From Sphingosinicellaceae bacterium (lineage in GTDB: Bacteria; Pseudomonadota; Alphaproteobacteria; Sphingomonadales; Sphingomonadaceae), in contig CP079108.1 of assembly GCA_019285715.1 (NCBI GenBank), positions 2,929,001-2,993,000 of the forward strand: 64,000 bases of DNA, written 5' to 3'. Shown here piece by piece: positions 50,384 through 58,332 of this stretch. The notes beneath the pieces are model-generated. The model was not told the DNA's origin and searched no databases. It worked only from the letters and a program-made list of their open reading frames with translations. The first letter of the stretch is position 1, and each line of letters opens with the position of its first letter. The translations under genes and the position numbers were made by a program.

Positions 50384-50555
50384 ATGAGCCTCAAAGGTGA
50401 ACTCAAGGAAGCGGCCGGCTTCGCCAAGGAAGAGGCCAACGGGCACGGCAAGACGCCGAAGAGCCGGAGGAAGGCCAGGAAGGTCGCAACCTGCGGAGCG
50501 AGAGTCGGATCGAAGAAGGTAAGGCACCGAAGACCACTCCCAGCGCGCCGGGAGC
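50384..50555 (+). pseudogene. CsbD-like stress protein, frameshifted
   Basis: Begins with a good ribosome site (GAGGAG) and MSLKGELKEAAGFAKEEANG, which matches small CsbD-type stress proteins. Near 50446-50460 the family pattern moves to another frame as DAEEPEEGQEGRNLRSESRIEEGKAPKTTPSAPGAG. A one-base change therefore splits a gene of about 60 codons. In the unshifted frame the product becomes Arg/Lys-rich and continues to the next gene. A sequencing error is possible and would restore a functional gene. Confidence 0.6.
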
Positions 50556-50621
50556 GGGCGGTCGCCGAGAGCGTGGCATTTCGAGTGTTGAAGTCAGCGA
50601 AAGATCGCAATATCAGCGGAC

Positions 50622-51398
50622 ATGGATTTGTCGCGTACTCTTAACTCTCAGGAAACGTTACGGTCATCGATTGGGAATGTACTATTACGTACGCTCAATC
50701 AAGAGGATTTAGCGCTACTTGAGCCTGAACTTGAAGCGGTTTCGCTAGAGTTTCGCGAGCGTCTCGTGGACCCAGCCAGACCGCTGGCTTACATCTGGTT
50801 CCCTGAGACGGCGGTGGTGTCGATCGTCGCAGCTACCTCAACAGGGCGCCGGTCCGAGATCGCCCTGACGGGTCGCGAGGGCGTCGTTGAACTCGGTTCA
50901 GTCAGTGGTGCTGAGTTCTCACCTCTCGAAGCCTGCGTCCAGATCGCGGGTACGGGTTGGCGCTTGCCGGTGCCGGCATTGCGCGCGGCAATGATCCGAA
51001 GCGCGGGTCTCCAGACTACTCTACTACGCTACAGCCAATTTTTTGTTATTCAGGTCTCCCACACGGCGGTGGTCAACGCAGCCCACACGATCCATCAGCG
51101 GCTGGCACGTTGGCTGCTGATGACGCTCGATCGTATTGAGGGCGACACAATTATGATGACCCATCAGCTTCTCTCGATGATCCTCGGCGTCCGCCGCGCG
51201 GGCGTGACAAATACGGTCCAGAAGCTCGAAAGTATCGGAGCGATCCAAGCGCGGCGCGGCACCGTTATCGTCACTGACCGCATGAGACTGGAGCTTATAG
51301 CAGCCGATGCATATGGGCAGCCGGAGATTGAGTATAAGCGCCTCTTCGGTGCCGACTTTCGCCGAAATATGTCCGCGACCAGTACGGATGGTCACTAA
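50622..51398 (+). CDS. Crp/Fnr-family transcriptional regulator
   Basis: A 258-residue regulator. The N-terminal cyclic-nucleotide-binding-like beta roll (about 20-145) has LAYIWFPETAVVSIVAAT and IALTGREGVVELGSV. A long dimer helix follows, then a winged helix at about 180-235 with MMTHQLLSMILGVRRAGVTNTVQKLESIGAI. No Cys cluster for an iron-sulfur centre is seen, and the cAMP-binding Arg-Ser pattern is absent, so the signal is unknown. This variety is frequent in sphingomonads and rhizobia. Its ribosome site is weak. It lies after the CsbD relic, possibly part of a stress-linked cluster. Confidence 0.87.
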   Translation: MDLSRTLNSQETLRSSIGNVLLRTLNQEDLALLEPELEAVSLEFRERLVDPARPLAYIWFPETAVVSIVAATSTGRRSEIALTGREGVVELGSVSGAEFSPLEACVQIAGTGWRLPVPALRAAMIRSAGLQTTLLRYSQFFVIQVSHTAVVNAAHTIHQRLARWLLMTLDRIEGDTIMMTHQLLSMILGVRRAGVTNTVQKLESIGAIQARRGTVIVTDRMRLELIAADAYGQPEIEYKRLFGADFRRNMSATSTDGH

Positions 51399-51902
51399 AA
51401 ACCCAAGCATAGTCCGATATTACAAAACATCTTAAAGTAAGCATGGTTACCGCGCTCTTATTACGTGACTGGAAATATCGCCACCAGGCGCTGAAATTTG
51501 GGCTCGGTCTTCGAGTAGCTCGAACTGGCGATATGCAATAGCAGCGCTCGATCGCGGATCGACTGGCCGCGGCGGGGTCTGATGGCGGCCTGCGCTGCTG
51601 CAGCTGCAAAACGGCCCCTAGATTGCGTTGCCTTTCCATTTTTCAGGACGACCGGGCCCCGATTGGCGCAGCGCTGTCAGCAGGATATCTACCGGTGGAA
51701 ATGTAATAGCTTTGAGATCGCCTGGTCTCGAGCGTCCGAACGCATCACGAGTGTCTGCTACGACCACACACCGTTGCCTGACCAGGATATGTCGCGACGT
51801 CGGCACGGCGATCGCCGGACGGGGCATAGGCCCAGACGGACTCGCGACCAAGAACGGCAATCCCGGGCATGGAGTCGGGCATCGCAAACGTCGATCGTTC
51901 GG
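51399..51902. other. Region without recognised gene
   Basis: About 500 bp after the Crp/Fnr gene. Several short frames exist on both strands but none resembles a protein family. It leads into the glutaredoxin relic and is probably decayed DNA. Confidence 0.4.
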
Positions 51903-52129
51903 GTCGTTTCGAGATAGCACTCGAGAACGTCGCCGCCGATCCGGTCATCGGCGAGGCATACCGAAACGGTCGTCTCGACCCCATGCTTAGCCCTTTAACG
52001 CACCGACCTCGCGTCGGCCCATCAAAGCAGAATCCGATCGTCGCTCGGGAATCCGCGCTCCTCGAGCATTTCCTTCGCCCCGATCCCGCAGGGGCAAATG
52101 TGTTTTGGAAGGGTCATGCGGTAGAGCGT
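51903..52129 (-). pseudogene. Glutaredoxin-like relic
   Basis: The minus strand reads TLYRMTLPKHICPCGIGAKEMLEERGF, similar to glutaredoxin starts with the CPxG/CPxC redox motif. That frame meets a stop at 52022-52024. About 35 bp further, in another frame, HGVETTVSVCLADDRIGGDVLECYLE continues. It matches the later glutaredoxin pattern of HGVxTTP, the cis-Pro region and RIGGxxxL, with the cis-Pro replaced. The order and spacing fit one broken gene. The remainder of 52130-52546 shows no further clear gene. Confidence 0.5.
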
Positions 52130-52546
52130 TGCTCGGTGTCCTGTGTCACGCCAGATCTCTAATGGCCTTTTGCCAGCCGCCTGAAGCGCTTCACGCTGCT
52201 CGTCGTCCCAAACCTTGGGCGGCAGAGCGGTTCAGAACGGCTGCGGGTCCCGCGGTGCTCAGAGACATATTACGATCTCGTACGACATCTCATCTTCGCC
52301 ACGCTCGCCTCCGCAATCATTAGCATCGACTACGCTGACGACCGCACAATCAGATAAATTGCGGATCTACCTGAGGTTTGAACCCCGATGGATGCCGACA
52401 CCCACTCGAGATCGCCCGACGGACGATAGCGTGCGACGACGCCGCCAGGCATTCCATAATGCTGTCTATCCCTGTCAATCAGCCCTGTCGCGGGACCTTT
52501 GTTTCCCTTGGGCCAAATCGCAAATCAATGCGGGGCAAGATTCTTT

Positions 52547-54118
52547 TTAAGTAGCTGACTTTGGCTCGGGCGAAAGCTCATCCGCTTGAGCTTGGCGCGG
52601 TCCGGTCCGATGCGGAATCCCGGTACTCATTTGCTCATACTCGGTGTGGCGCGGGCCGACGATAACGACGCCGCTGTCGGTTATGACGTACTCGCGGATG
52701 TCCTTGCTGTGGTTGCTGCCTCTCATCTTGATTATGACCATTATTTTGCGCATTTGCCCGTCGATCTCGACGTAGCGCAAACGGATGATGTCGTCGGTGA
52801 GGAATGAGACGGCGTACGGGCTGAACTGAAAGGCAGTGAATGTGTCCTCGATTTCCACCGTGCTCAGGATGGTGATACCAGCTCCGGTCAGGACAGTGAT
52901 CATCCGATAGAACGATTCGCGAAACTCTGATCGGAAGCCCGGGGCCAAGGCCGTTTCAAATCCGACCAAGGAGTCGATTACCAAGCGCTTGGCGCCGGTT
53001 CGCTTAATCGCATCGACGATCTCTTGCATCGCCTCGTCCACTGAGAGATCAAGGGGACGCAGATACAGTATCTCCAGGCGTCCATCATTCTGAGCAGTTC
53101 TGAGCTTGAGGCCAAAGGCATCGGCGCGGTCGATATAGCTGTTCGGGCGCTCTTCGAAGATTACCATTACTCCGCTTTCGCCGCAATTCAGCCCCTCGGC
53201 TATGAACTGGCTTGCCATGGCCGATTTGCCGGTACCGGATGGCCCGGCGATCAGAATGCTGTCGCCCGAAAAAACGCCGCCACCGAGCATCTTATCGAGT
53301 TCATCAACGCCAAACGCGAGACGCCTTCGTTCGAAGGGGGTCGCAATAATGCGATCAACTCCCAGAGTGCGGGCAAAAGTTTGAAGCCCGTCACTGCTGA
53401 TTCGCATCGTGTGGACACCCGGGATCGTCGCTTGGCCCCGAAGTTTTACGACATCCAGTTTGCGCACAACGGAATTGCGATCAGTGACCTGGGACAGCCA
53501 GATTATCCCGTCTACCATGGCAAAGACTGGTTCGTCGCGAATCTCGTCCTTTCCATATTCTCCAATTAGCAATGCCGTGCAGCCGAGGCTGACAAAGAAC
53601 TGTCCGAGCCGATAGAGAAACGACTGCACCTTTTCATGTGCCGTCTCGCCGACGTGCTGCCGTGCGAGAATCCGAAAAGAGTCCAGTACGATGAGACCCG
53701 CATTTGCTGAGGTCGCTTGTTCAAAGATCTTGGCGAGAACGACATCTAGGTCGCTCTCGCTCAGAACGTCTGAAAGGTTGACGAACCTGACCGTTACTCC
53801 GACCTTGGATTGGTCGAAAAAGGAGAACTGCTGTTGATAGCGAAGCAGCTTGATCAGCGGCTCACCGACCATCGAAAAGTATACCGCCGGCCGCTCTCGG
53901 GTGCCATTGGCAAAAGCAATCTGCTGAGCCAAGGTCGACTTTCCAGATCCCGGTGTACCGGCGATTAGGTTCAACGAGAACTCGGGCAGACCACCACCAA
54001 GGATGTCATCGAGCCCTTTTACCCCAGTCGGGAGCTGAGCGATGCTCACCGCCTGGTGCTTGGGGCCTTCCGTTTCTTGCAAGGGCGCATCTTTTCGTGT
54101 TTGATCGTTACTCATCAC
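52547..54118 (-). CDS. KaiC-like double-domain RecA/RadA-type ATPase
   Basis: A 523-residue protein with two KaiC domains. CI spans about 25-255 with GLDDILGGGLPEFSLNLIAGTPGSGKST (Walker A 54-62) and LIVLDS (Walker B). CII spans about 260-490 with GVDELDKMLGGGVFSGDSILIAGPSGTGKSA (292-300) and LVIDS. The catalytic Glu pair is kept in CII (FEERP, 322-323) but is Gly-Glu in CI (VGEP). At the position of the cyanobacterial Ser431-Thr432 phosphosite it has VSFLTDD, so Ser is present but Thr is Phe. The KMRGSNHSKDIREY motif is conserved. No KaiA or KaiB is nearby. It overlaps its upstream partner gene by 11 bp. It may act as a signalling ATPase rather than a clock. Confidence 0.9.
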   Translation of the reverse strand: MMSNDQTRKDAPLQETEGPKHQAVSIAQLPTGVKGLDDILGGGLPEFSLNLIAGTPGSGKSTLAQQIAFANGTRERPAVYFSMVGEPLIKLLRYQQQFSFFDQSKVGVTVRFVNLSDVLSESDLDVVLAKIFEQATSANAGLIVLDSFRILARQHVGETAHEKVQSFLYRLGQFFVSLGCTALLIGEYGKDEIRDEPVFAMVDGIIWLSQVTDRNSVVRKLDVVKLRGQATIPGVHTMRISSDGLQTFARTLGVDRIIATPFERRRLAFGVDELDKMLGGGVFSGDSILIAGPSGTGKSAMASQFIAEGLNCGESGVMVIFEERPNSYIDRADAFGLKLRTAQNDGRLEILYLRPLDLSVDEAMQEIVDAIKRTGAKRLVIDSLVGFETALAPGFRSEFRESFYRMITVLTGAGITILSTVEIEDTFTAFQFSPYAVSFLTDDIIRLRYVEIDGQMRKIMVIIKMRGSNHSKDIREYVITDSGVVIVGPRHTEYEQMSTGIPHRTGPRQAQADELSPEPKSAT

Positions 54119-54545
54119 TCGGCAACACCCAGACTAGGCTCTCCACAGGGGCGGTCGGCCACGTGTCGCGTACAACTGCATCAGTCATCACTGGACCGAT
54201 AAATCGCACGAGTAGGTTAAGGATATGGGTGAGGATCAGTGCCGACGCGCTTCGAAATTCTGCGCAGGAAACTTTGGCATAGGCTGCGTCAAGCCCGACG
54301 AACGCACCATCTCTGCCTAAAGACACCTCGCGCAACCATGGTGTCTCGCACTGTGCGTGGGATAGAGCGTTTGAAATGAGCATGGCGTAGCCGCCGGAAC
54401 CGATCAGCTCGACCAAGCTCGGCCTGAGAATCGCAAAATTAAATGCCGCGTTCTCATCGCGCCCTGGTCGGCGAACTTCTTGAAGCGGGCCTGTGAGGTG
54501 TTCTGCCAACTTTAGTGTGTTCGGTGTACTAGCCATCGGACCCAT
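54108..54545 (-). CDS. Uncharacterised partner of the KaiC-like ATPase
   Basis: A 145-residue protein not recognised as a named family. There are no membrane segments or signal. The C-terminal half is helical (SALILTHILNLLVRFIGPVMTDAVVRDTWP) and resembles the tail of some sensory proteins. The middle has SLGRDGAFVGLDAAYAKVSCAEF. A start at 54536 (MASTPNT) is also possible. Its end overlaps the ATPase start by 11 bp, which suggests coupled production and a physical partnership. Sensor or adaptor are guesses. Confidence 0.65.
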   Translation of the reverse strand: MGPMASTPNTLKLAEHLTGPLQEVRRPGRDENAAFNFAILRPSLVELIGSGGYAMLISNALSHAQCETPWLREVSLGRDGAFVGLDAAYAKVSCAEFRSASALILTHILNLLVRFIGPVMTDAVVRDTWPTAPVESLVWVLPSDE

Positions 54546-54753
54546 TCCGGCAGATGCCGCTTACGTCGCGCAAAATGAACCCTGGAGTTTGATAGGCCAC
54601 CATGGTGCGTTTACGTACACAACGGGAATTAAGACTTTGGTCCAGATCGGCAGGAAATTCTGCTTCGTTGCGAATCTGCAACGGGGCATTTTTATCCCCA
54701 GATCCCATAGGGTCACGGTAGGTCAACGACGATCGTCCGATCCAAGGGATAGT

Positions 54754-54867
54754 ATGGCTACTATAAAATACTCCATTGCTTTGCTGCAACGAAGTCTATC
54801 CGTTAACTCTTCATTATATCTTAGGAGCGATAACGTGCCAAGTTGGGCGTGGAAATCTCGTGTCTAA
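54754..54867 (+). CDS. Possible small protein or leader peptide before a strong terminator
   Basis: A 37-codon frame starting ATG 54754 with AAGGGAT about 6 bases upstream, ending at TAA 54865-54867, one base before a perfect terminator stem. Inside it, a GTG at 54835 with AGGAG 7 bases upstream would encode only PSWAWKSRV after the start. The tight ribosome-site and terminator spacing is the main evidence. No homology is recognised, and the transcript may simply be a small RNA. Confidence 0.3.
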   Translation: MATIKYSIALLQRSLSVNSSLYLRSDNVPSWAWKSRV

Positions 54868-54868
54868 C

Positions 54869-54910
54869 AAGTCGCCCGCGCCGGCAGCCCCCAGCGCGGG
54901 CGACTTTTCG
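54869..54910 (+). terminator. Perfect rho-independent terminator
   Basis: Arms AAGTCGCCCGCGC (54869-54881) and GCGCGGGCGACTT (54894-54906) pair over 13 bp with a 12-base loop, then a TTTT run (including the last arm bases) and CG. It is the clearest terminator in the window, but no known plus-strand gene ends before it. Confidence 0.8.
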
Positions 54911-55309
54911 CTCGATACACTGCCCACCCTTTGCGCTGAATTATCATCGCGCACATTTCGGCAAGGAGCTGCCCAGCAGGGCGGCAGGAATCAGCCGTAT
55001 GATGTTATTGTCTGGAAGTCGACACGCTGCGGCGATCTGCATCGCAGTAATTTTCGACAATGGACCGGAAGTCAACTTAGCTCAGCACAAATTATCGTTA
55101 ACGAGCAACCACTTTTCCGTGCACGATTCTCTAAAGAGCCCAAAGCCGGAATCAACTATGAATGACTGTCTGGGACCAGACCTCTGAGCCCGGTCGTTAA
55201 CGAGATCAACTTTGCCGAGGGTGGGTTCATCACCCCCGGCAACGCAGCCTTCTGTATCGGTAAGTTACACCAAGATTGCAAACGTTTACCGACAACTTAG
55301 TTCCTTTGA
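54911..55309. other. Region without recognised gene
   Basis: About 400 bp of relatively AT-rich DNA. A stem-loop with arms GCCGAGGGTG (55213) and CACCCCCGGC (ending 55239), with one mismatch, lies near the downstream gene stop. It could end transcription from either side. A weak resemblance to histidine-kinase fragments was not accepted. Confidence 0.4.
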
Positions 55310-55567
55310 TTAATGGCTTGAAGTTATCTTTTGTGACTGGGTACGCTCGACAGTTTGTCGCTGTTCGTGCTCTAGCTGATCCCATTGCGCTGCTGTCATG
55401 CACGATTTAGCAACTTGGAGCCGGCTGCCGGTAACTTCGCTGGTTCGGCAAATCAGTCGATTAGGGTCGTTTGGCATGTCTTTGGCCCGCGTTCTGGCGT
55501 CGGCGGAAGCGATAGCGCCAAGCGCTAAAGCCATAACGAGAGGCAACGTAAGCAGGCTTTTTTTCAT
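55310..55567 (-). CDS. Small exported protein of unknown function
   Basis: An 85-residue protein with signal sequence MKKSLLTLPLVMALALGAIASADA, then a short mature part containing LICRTSEVTGSRLQVAKSCMTAAQWDQLEHEQRQ. Two Cys (in LICR and KSCM) could pair. Similar small proteins with a CR..E.TGSRL..K..CMT pattern are common in sphingomonads, with no known function. ATG 55567 is preferred, because GGAG lies 7 bases upstream. The adjacent ATG at 55570 would be too close. It is single, with no operon partners. Confidence 0.75.
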   Translation of the reverse strand: MKKSLLTLPLVMALALGAIASADARTRAKDMPNDPNRLICRTSEVTGSRLQVAKSCMTAAQWDQLEHEQRQTVERTQSQKITSSH

Positions 55568-55844
55568 CATAACACTCCGGGACAAGGCTCTGCTCTTTTG
55601 ACGGAGACGTCGGTGACGAGCCTTGGTCGGGCTGCCGGTCCTTCACGAAAGATGGATGGCCGCGACGCTCCAGAGCCGATCGAGGATGGTGGAAGCTGCC
55701 GGGCCGCTAAAAGTCCGACGCGCGACATTTTTTGGATTGCACCAAGTTGAGCACGGCACGGTGGCTCGAGAGCAGTTCTGAGCCAAAAGGGCTGACGCTA
55801 AAATGCGGGTTTCAGCTTTAAGGTCAACCGCACGGTGGTTGCGC
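55568..55844. other. Divergent intergenic region
   Basis: About 280 bp. The left part is the leader of the small exported protein. No clear promoter elements or protein-like frames were seen. Confidence 0.4.
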
Positions 55845-55882
55845 CACGCTGATCGGTGGAGGACACGCTGATAGGTGGAGGA
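55845..55882 (+). repeat. 19-bp tandem duplication carrying the ribosome site
   Basis: CACGCTGATCGGTGGAGGA (55845-55863) is followed directly by CACGCTGATAGGTGGAGGA (55864-55882), with one mismatch. Both units contain a GGAGGA Shine-Dalgarno. The second is the one used by the gene starting at 55888. Confidence 0.85.
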
Positions 55883-55887
55883 GATGC

Positions 55888-56271
55888 ATGGGCGTGACCA
55901 GCGAGTCTGATCTCGGACGGTTCGCTGCAGCGCACACTGGCAGCTATCGAACAGCGCTCGCCGAGATAAGCCGCGGCCGCAAGCGCAGCCACTGGATGTG
56001 CTTCATCGTCCCGCAGATCGCAGGGCTTGGTTTGAGCCCGATGGCACAGCGCTACGCAATCCAATCCATCGAGGAGGCGCGTGCCTATGTTACTCATCCG
56101 GTTCTCGGTTCGCGACTAAGGGCCTGCGTCGAGGCGCTTCGGAACCTCGGTCCGATAACCGCGGCGACGGTGTTTGGCGAGGTGGATGCGATGAAGCTGC
56201 GATCGTCGCTGACGCTCTTCCGCGCAGTGGGCCGGCCAACGCGCATCGCCGCTGTATGGGAGAAAGCATGA
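55888..56271 (+). CDS. DUF1810 family protein, shortened C-terminus
   Basis: A 127-residue member of DUF1810 (NADAR-related fold). The core is GRFAAAHTGSYRTALAEISRGRKRSHWMCFIVPQIAGLG followed by MAQRYAIQSIEEARAYVTHPVLGSRLR. The usual last 15-20 residues (with the small-Gly/Asp ending) appear altered: after KLRSSLTLFRAVG the protein ends PTRIAAVWEKA. Its stop overlaps the next ATG. Biochemical role is unestablished; related NADAR proteins act on ADP-ribose derivatives. It begins a six-gene overlapping run. Confidence 0.85.
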   Translation: MGVTSESDLGRFAAAHTGSYRTALAEISRGRKRSHWMCFIVPQIAGLGLSPMAQRYAIQSIEEARAYVTHPVLGSRLRACVEALRNLGPITAATVFGEVDAMKLRSSLTLFRAVGRPTRIAAVWEKA

Positions 56272-56879
56272 ACGATTTACACGACCCGCGTCTTAGCTCA
56301 CCGGCAGTCTTCCGCAACCGCCTGGCGATCCTCGAGGTGTTGCAGGCGGCTCTGCCGCCTTCAGGATCGGTGCTCGAGATCGCCAGCGGCAGCGGCGAAC
56401 ACATTACCTACTTCGCCGGGCGACTGCCTGCCCTCAACTGGCAGCCCTCGGACCCGTCTCCCGCGGCACGCGCCTCGATTGCCGCGTGGACGGCGGGGGC
56501 GCGCCTGGCCAACGTAGGACCACCGCTCGATCTCGATGCCAGCGCGCGACCCTGGCCAGTCAGCACCGTCGACGCGATCCTCGCCATCAACATGATTCAC
56601 ATCAGCCCGTGGGCGGCAACCCAGGGTCTGCTGCAGGAGGCTGGCCGACTGCTAGCATCGGGCGGGCTGCTCTACCTCTACGGCCCGTTCCTCCAGGCCG
56701 GCGTGCCACTGGCACCGAGCAACGTGGCGTTCGACGCCGACTTGCGGGATCGCAACCTCGCATGGGGCTTGCGCGATCTCGCCGATATCGCCGCCGAAGC
56801 CGCCCTATCCGGCCTAGTGCTCGAAACCGTGCTGCCGATGCCAGCGAACAACCTGTCGGTGATCGTGCGCCGCACATGA
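56268..56879 (+). CDS. DUF938 SAM-dependent methyltransferase-like protein
   Basis: A 203-residue protein. The methyltransferase fold has motif I at VLEIASGSGEHITYFA (about 40-55), LNWQPSDPSPAA and a distinctive DUF938 core DAILAINMIHISPWAATQGLLQEAGRLLASGGLLYLYGPF. It ends LPMPANNLSVIVRR. It is probably cytoplasmic, substrate unknown. ATG 56268 overlaps the DUF1810 stop, and its own stop overlaps the next start, both by ATGA. Confidence 0.88.
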   Translation: MNDLHDPRLSSPAVFRNRLAILEVLQAALPPSGSVLEIASGSGEHITYFAGRLPALNWQPSDPSPAARASIAAWTAGARLANVGPPLDLDASARPWPVSTVDAILAINMIHISPWAATQGLLQEAGRLLASGGLLYLYGPFLQAGVPLAPSNVAFDADLRDRNLAWGLRDLADIAAEAALSGLVLETVLPMPANNLSVIVRRT

Positions 56880-57590
56880 CACGCGCGGCGGGTGGGTCCG
56901 GGGCACGAGTGGAGGCCGACATCGAAAGCACGAGCGTCGTCAAGTTTCAGGAGACTGCGCTCTACCCGCCGGTGAAGACGTTCCTCGAAGCCCAAGGGTT
57001 CGCCGTCAAAGGCGAGATTTGCGGCTGCGACGTCGTCGCGGTACGGGACGGCGAGCCAAAGCTCGTTGTCATCACCGAGCTCAAGCTGTCCTTCACGCTA
57101 GAACTGGTGCTGCAGGCCGTCGACCGCCTGCGTGCGGCGGACCAGGTTTACCTTGCCGTGGCGGGTTCGCGGCGCGGGCGCGACCAGGACAGCCGCGTGC
57201 ACCGCCTGTGCCGCCTGCTCGGCGTCGGACTGCTCACGGTCGACATCCGGCGTGGCGCGGTCACCGTCGTCGTCGAGCCCCTGCCCTATCGCCCGCGCGC
57301 CAACCTTCCGCTGCGCCGGCGATTGCTTAAGGAGCATGCCAGTCGGCACGGTGACCCGACCCGCGGCGGTTCGACCCGGCAGCCGATCATGACCGCTTAC
57401 CGCCAGCGAGCCATTGCCTGCGCCGAGGCCTTGCAAGCCAGCCCCGCTACGGCCACGCGACCTGAAAGCGCTCGCCGAGGATTCCGGGGCGATCTTCCGC
57501 CGCAACGTCTATGGCTGGTTCGATCGCATCAAACCCGGCATCTACGGCCTGTCGGCACTTGGAATACGATCGGTCCCGCCGCCCATGAAT
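56876..57590 (+). pseudogene. DUF2161 nuclease-like protein, frameshifted near 57440
   Basis: The first 185 or so codons read as DUF2161, a PD-(D/E)XK-like family. They include ETALYPPVKTFLEAQGFAVKGEICGCDVVAV, an ELK motif in VVITELKLSF, LQAVDRLRAADQVYLAV and YRQRAIACAEALQAS. Around 57440-57446 the conserved tail continues in another frame: PLRPRDLKALAEDSGAIFRRNVYGWFDRI. In that frame there is no stop before the next gene, so reading could run on into it. A single-base sequencing error, programmed shift or true mutation are all possible. It overlaps the DUF938 gene by ATGA. Confidence 0.75.
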
Positions 57591-57707
57591 TTGGTCGCAG
57601 ACGAACCGCATCACGGCGACGCGCCAACTTCAGACCCGGAACTTGCGGAGCATCCGGGGCGCTTGGCTTTAGAACCGTTGCACAGCCTAAAATTCGGGGT
57701 GAACATC

Positions 57708-58013
57708 ATGACAGAAGCAACCTGGGGCGGCGAAGCCCTGACCCCGGAGATCGACTGGCGGATGAGCGCCTCGCTCGAAAACGTTCATCGCGGCGACACC
57801 GATCTTGCCGAAGTGACCAGTCTGCGCGGCGCTGTTCGCGCCTGGCAGCAACTCGACCCGGAGCATCAGGCAGCGGCGACACTGACACCCGAACACGCAA
57901 TCCAGATCGACGGCGTGTTGACCAACGCGTTCAATGGCGCGGCGATCGCGGCGCTTGTCGAGCAGCTTCGATCCGGGGCAGTCGAAGATACAGACGGCCC
58001 AGCAGCTGCCTGA
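57708..58013 (+). CDS. Uncharacterised small acidic protein
   Basis: 101 residues, mostly helical and acidic (RMSASLENVHRGDTDLAEVTSLRGAVRAWQQLDPEHQAAATLTPEH). No signal or membrane segment. GGGGTG lies about 8 bases before ATG 57708. Because the shifted DUF2161 frame is continuous with it, part of it might be read as a C-terminal extension. It is likely a real gene, since the codon pattern is typical and it sits in the operon. Confidence 0.5.
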   Translation: MTEATWGGEALTPEIDWRMSASLENVHRGDTDLAEVTSLRGAVRAWQQLDPEHQAAATLTPEHAIQIDGVLTNAFNGAAIAALVEQLRSGAVEDTDGPAAA

Positions 58014-58041
58014 CCGGCTTCCAGAGATGAGAGAGACCCTC

Positions 58042-58332
58042 ATGGTACGACCGAGCGTCAGGTTTCAAGTCGACGGCGGTTTGTGGGTCGAGGAGCGTCA
58101 GAGCGTCGGCTTTACGGGCGAGACCGATCTCGGCCCCGTCGAATTCCTGATCACCGCCGAAGCGCTGGCCCAACTGCTCAATCCGGCCTTCGATGCGCTC
58201 GACCGGGAAACGGCGCTCGAAACCTTCATCGAGTTCGAAGCTGACATCCACCTCATTTCCCAGCGGGAGTTCGTCAAGCGCCTCGGCGGTGAACCGCCGA
58301 TCCTGATCACCGCTGCCGACCTGGACGGATGA
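58042..58332 (+). CDS. Small DUF1488-like protein, uncertain
   Basis: About 96 residues: VRFQVDGGLWVEERQSVGFTGETDLGPVEFLITAEAL followed by an acidic helical tail with FIEFEADIHLISQREFV. It is loosely reminiscent of DUF1488 proteins, with no catalytic motif. ATG 58042 has GAGAG 8 bases upstream, and ATG 58027 is an in-frame alternative. Its stop overlaps the start of the methyltransferase. Confidence 0.55.
   Translation: MVRPSVRFQVDGGLWVEERQSVGFTGETDLGPVEFLITAEALAQLLNPAFDALDRETALETFIEFEADIHLISQREFVKRLGGEPPILITAADLDG

Noticed and set aside
54911-55200. Possible histidine-kinase fragment on the plus strand
   Set aside because: Only a short weak resemblance (GPEVNLAQHKLSL) and no supporting ATPase motifs.
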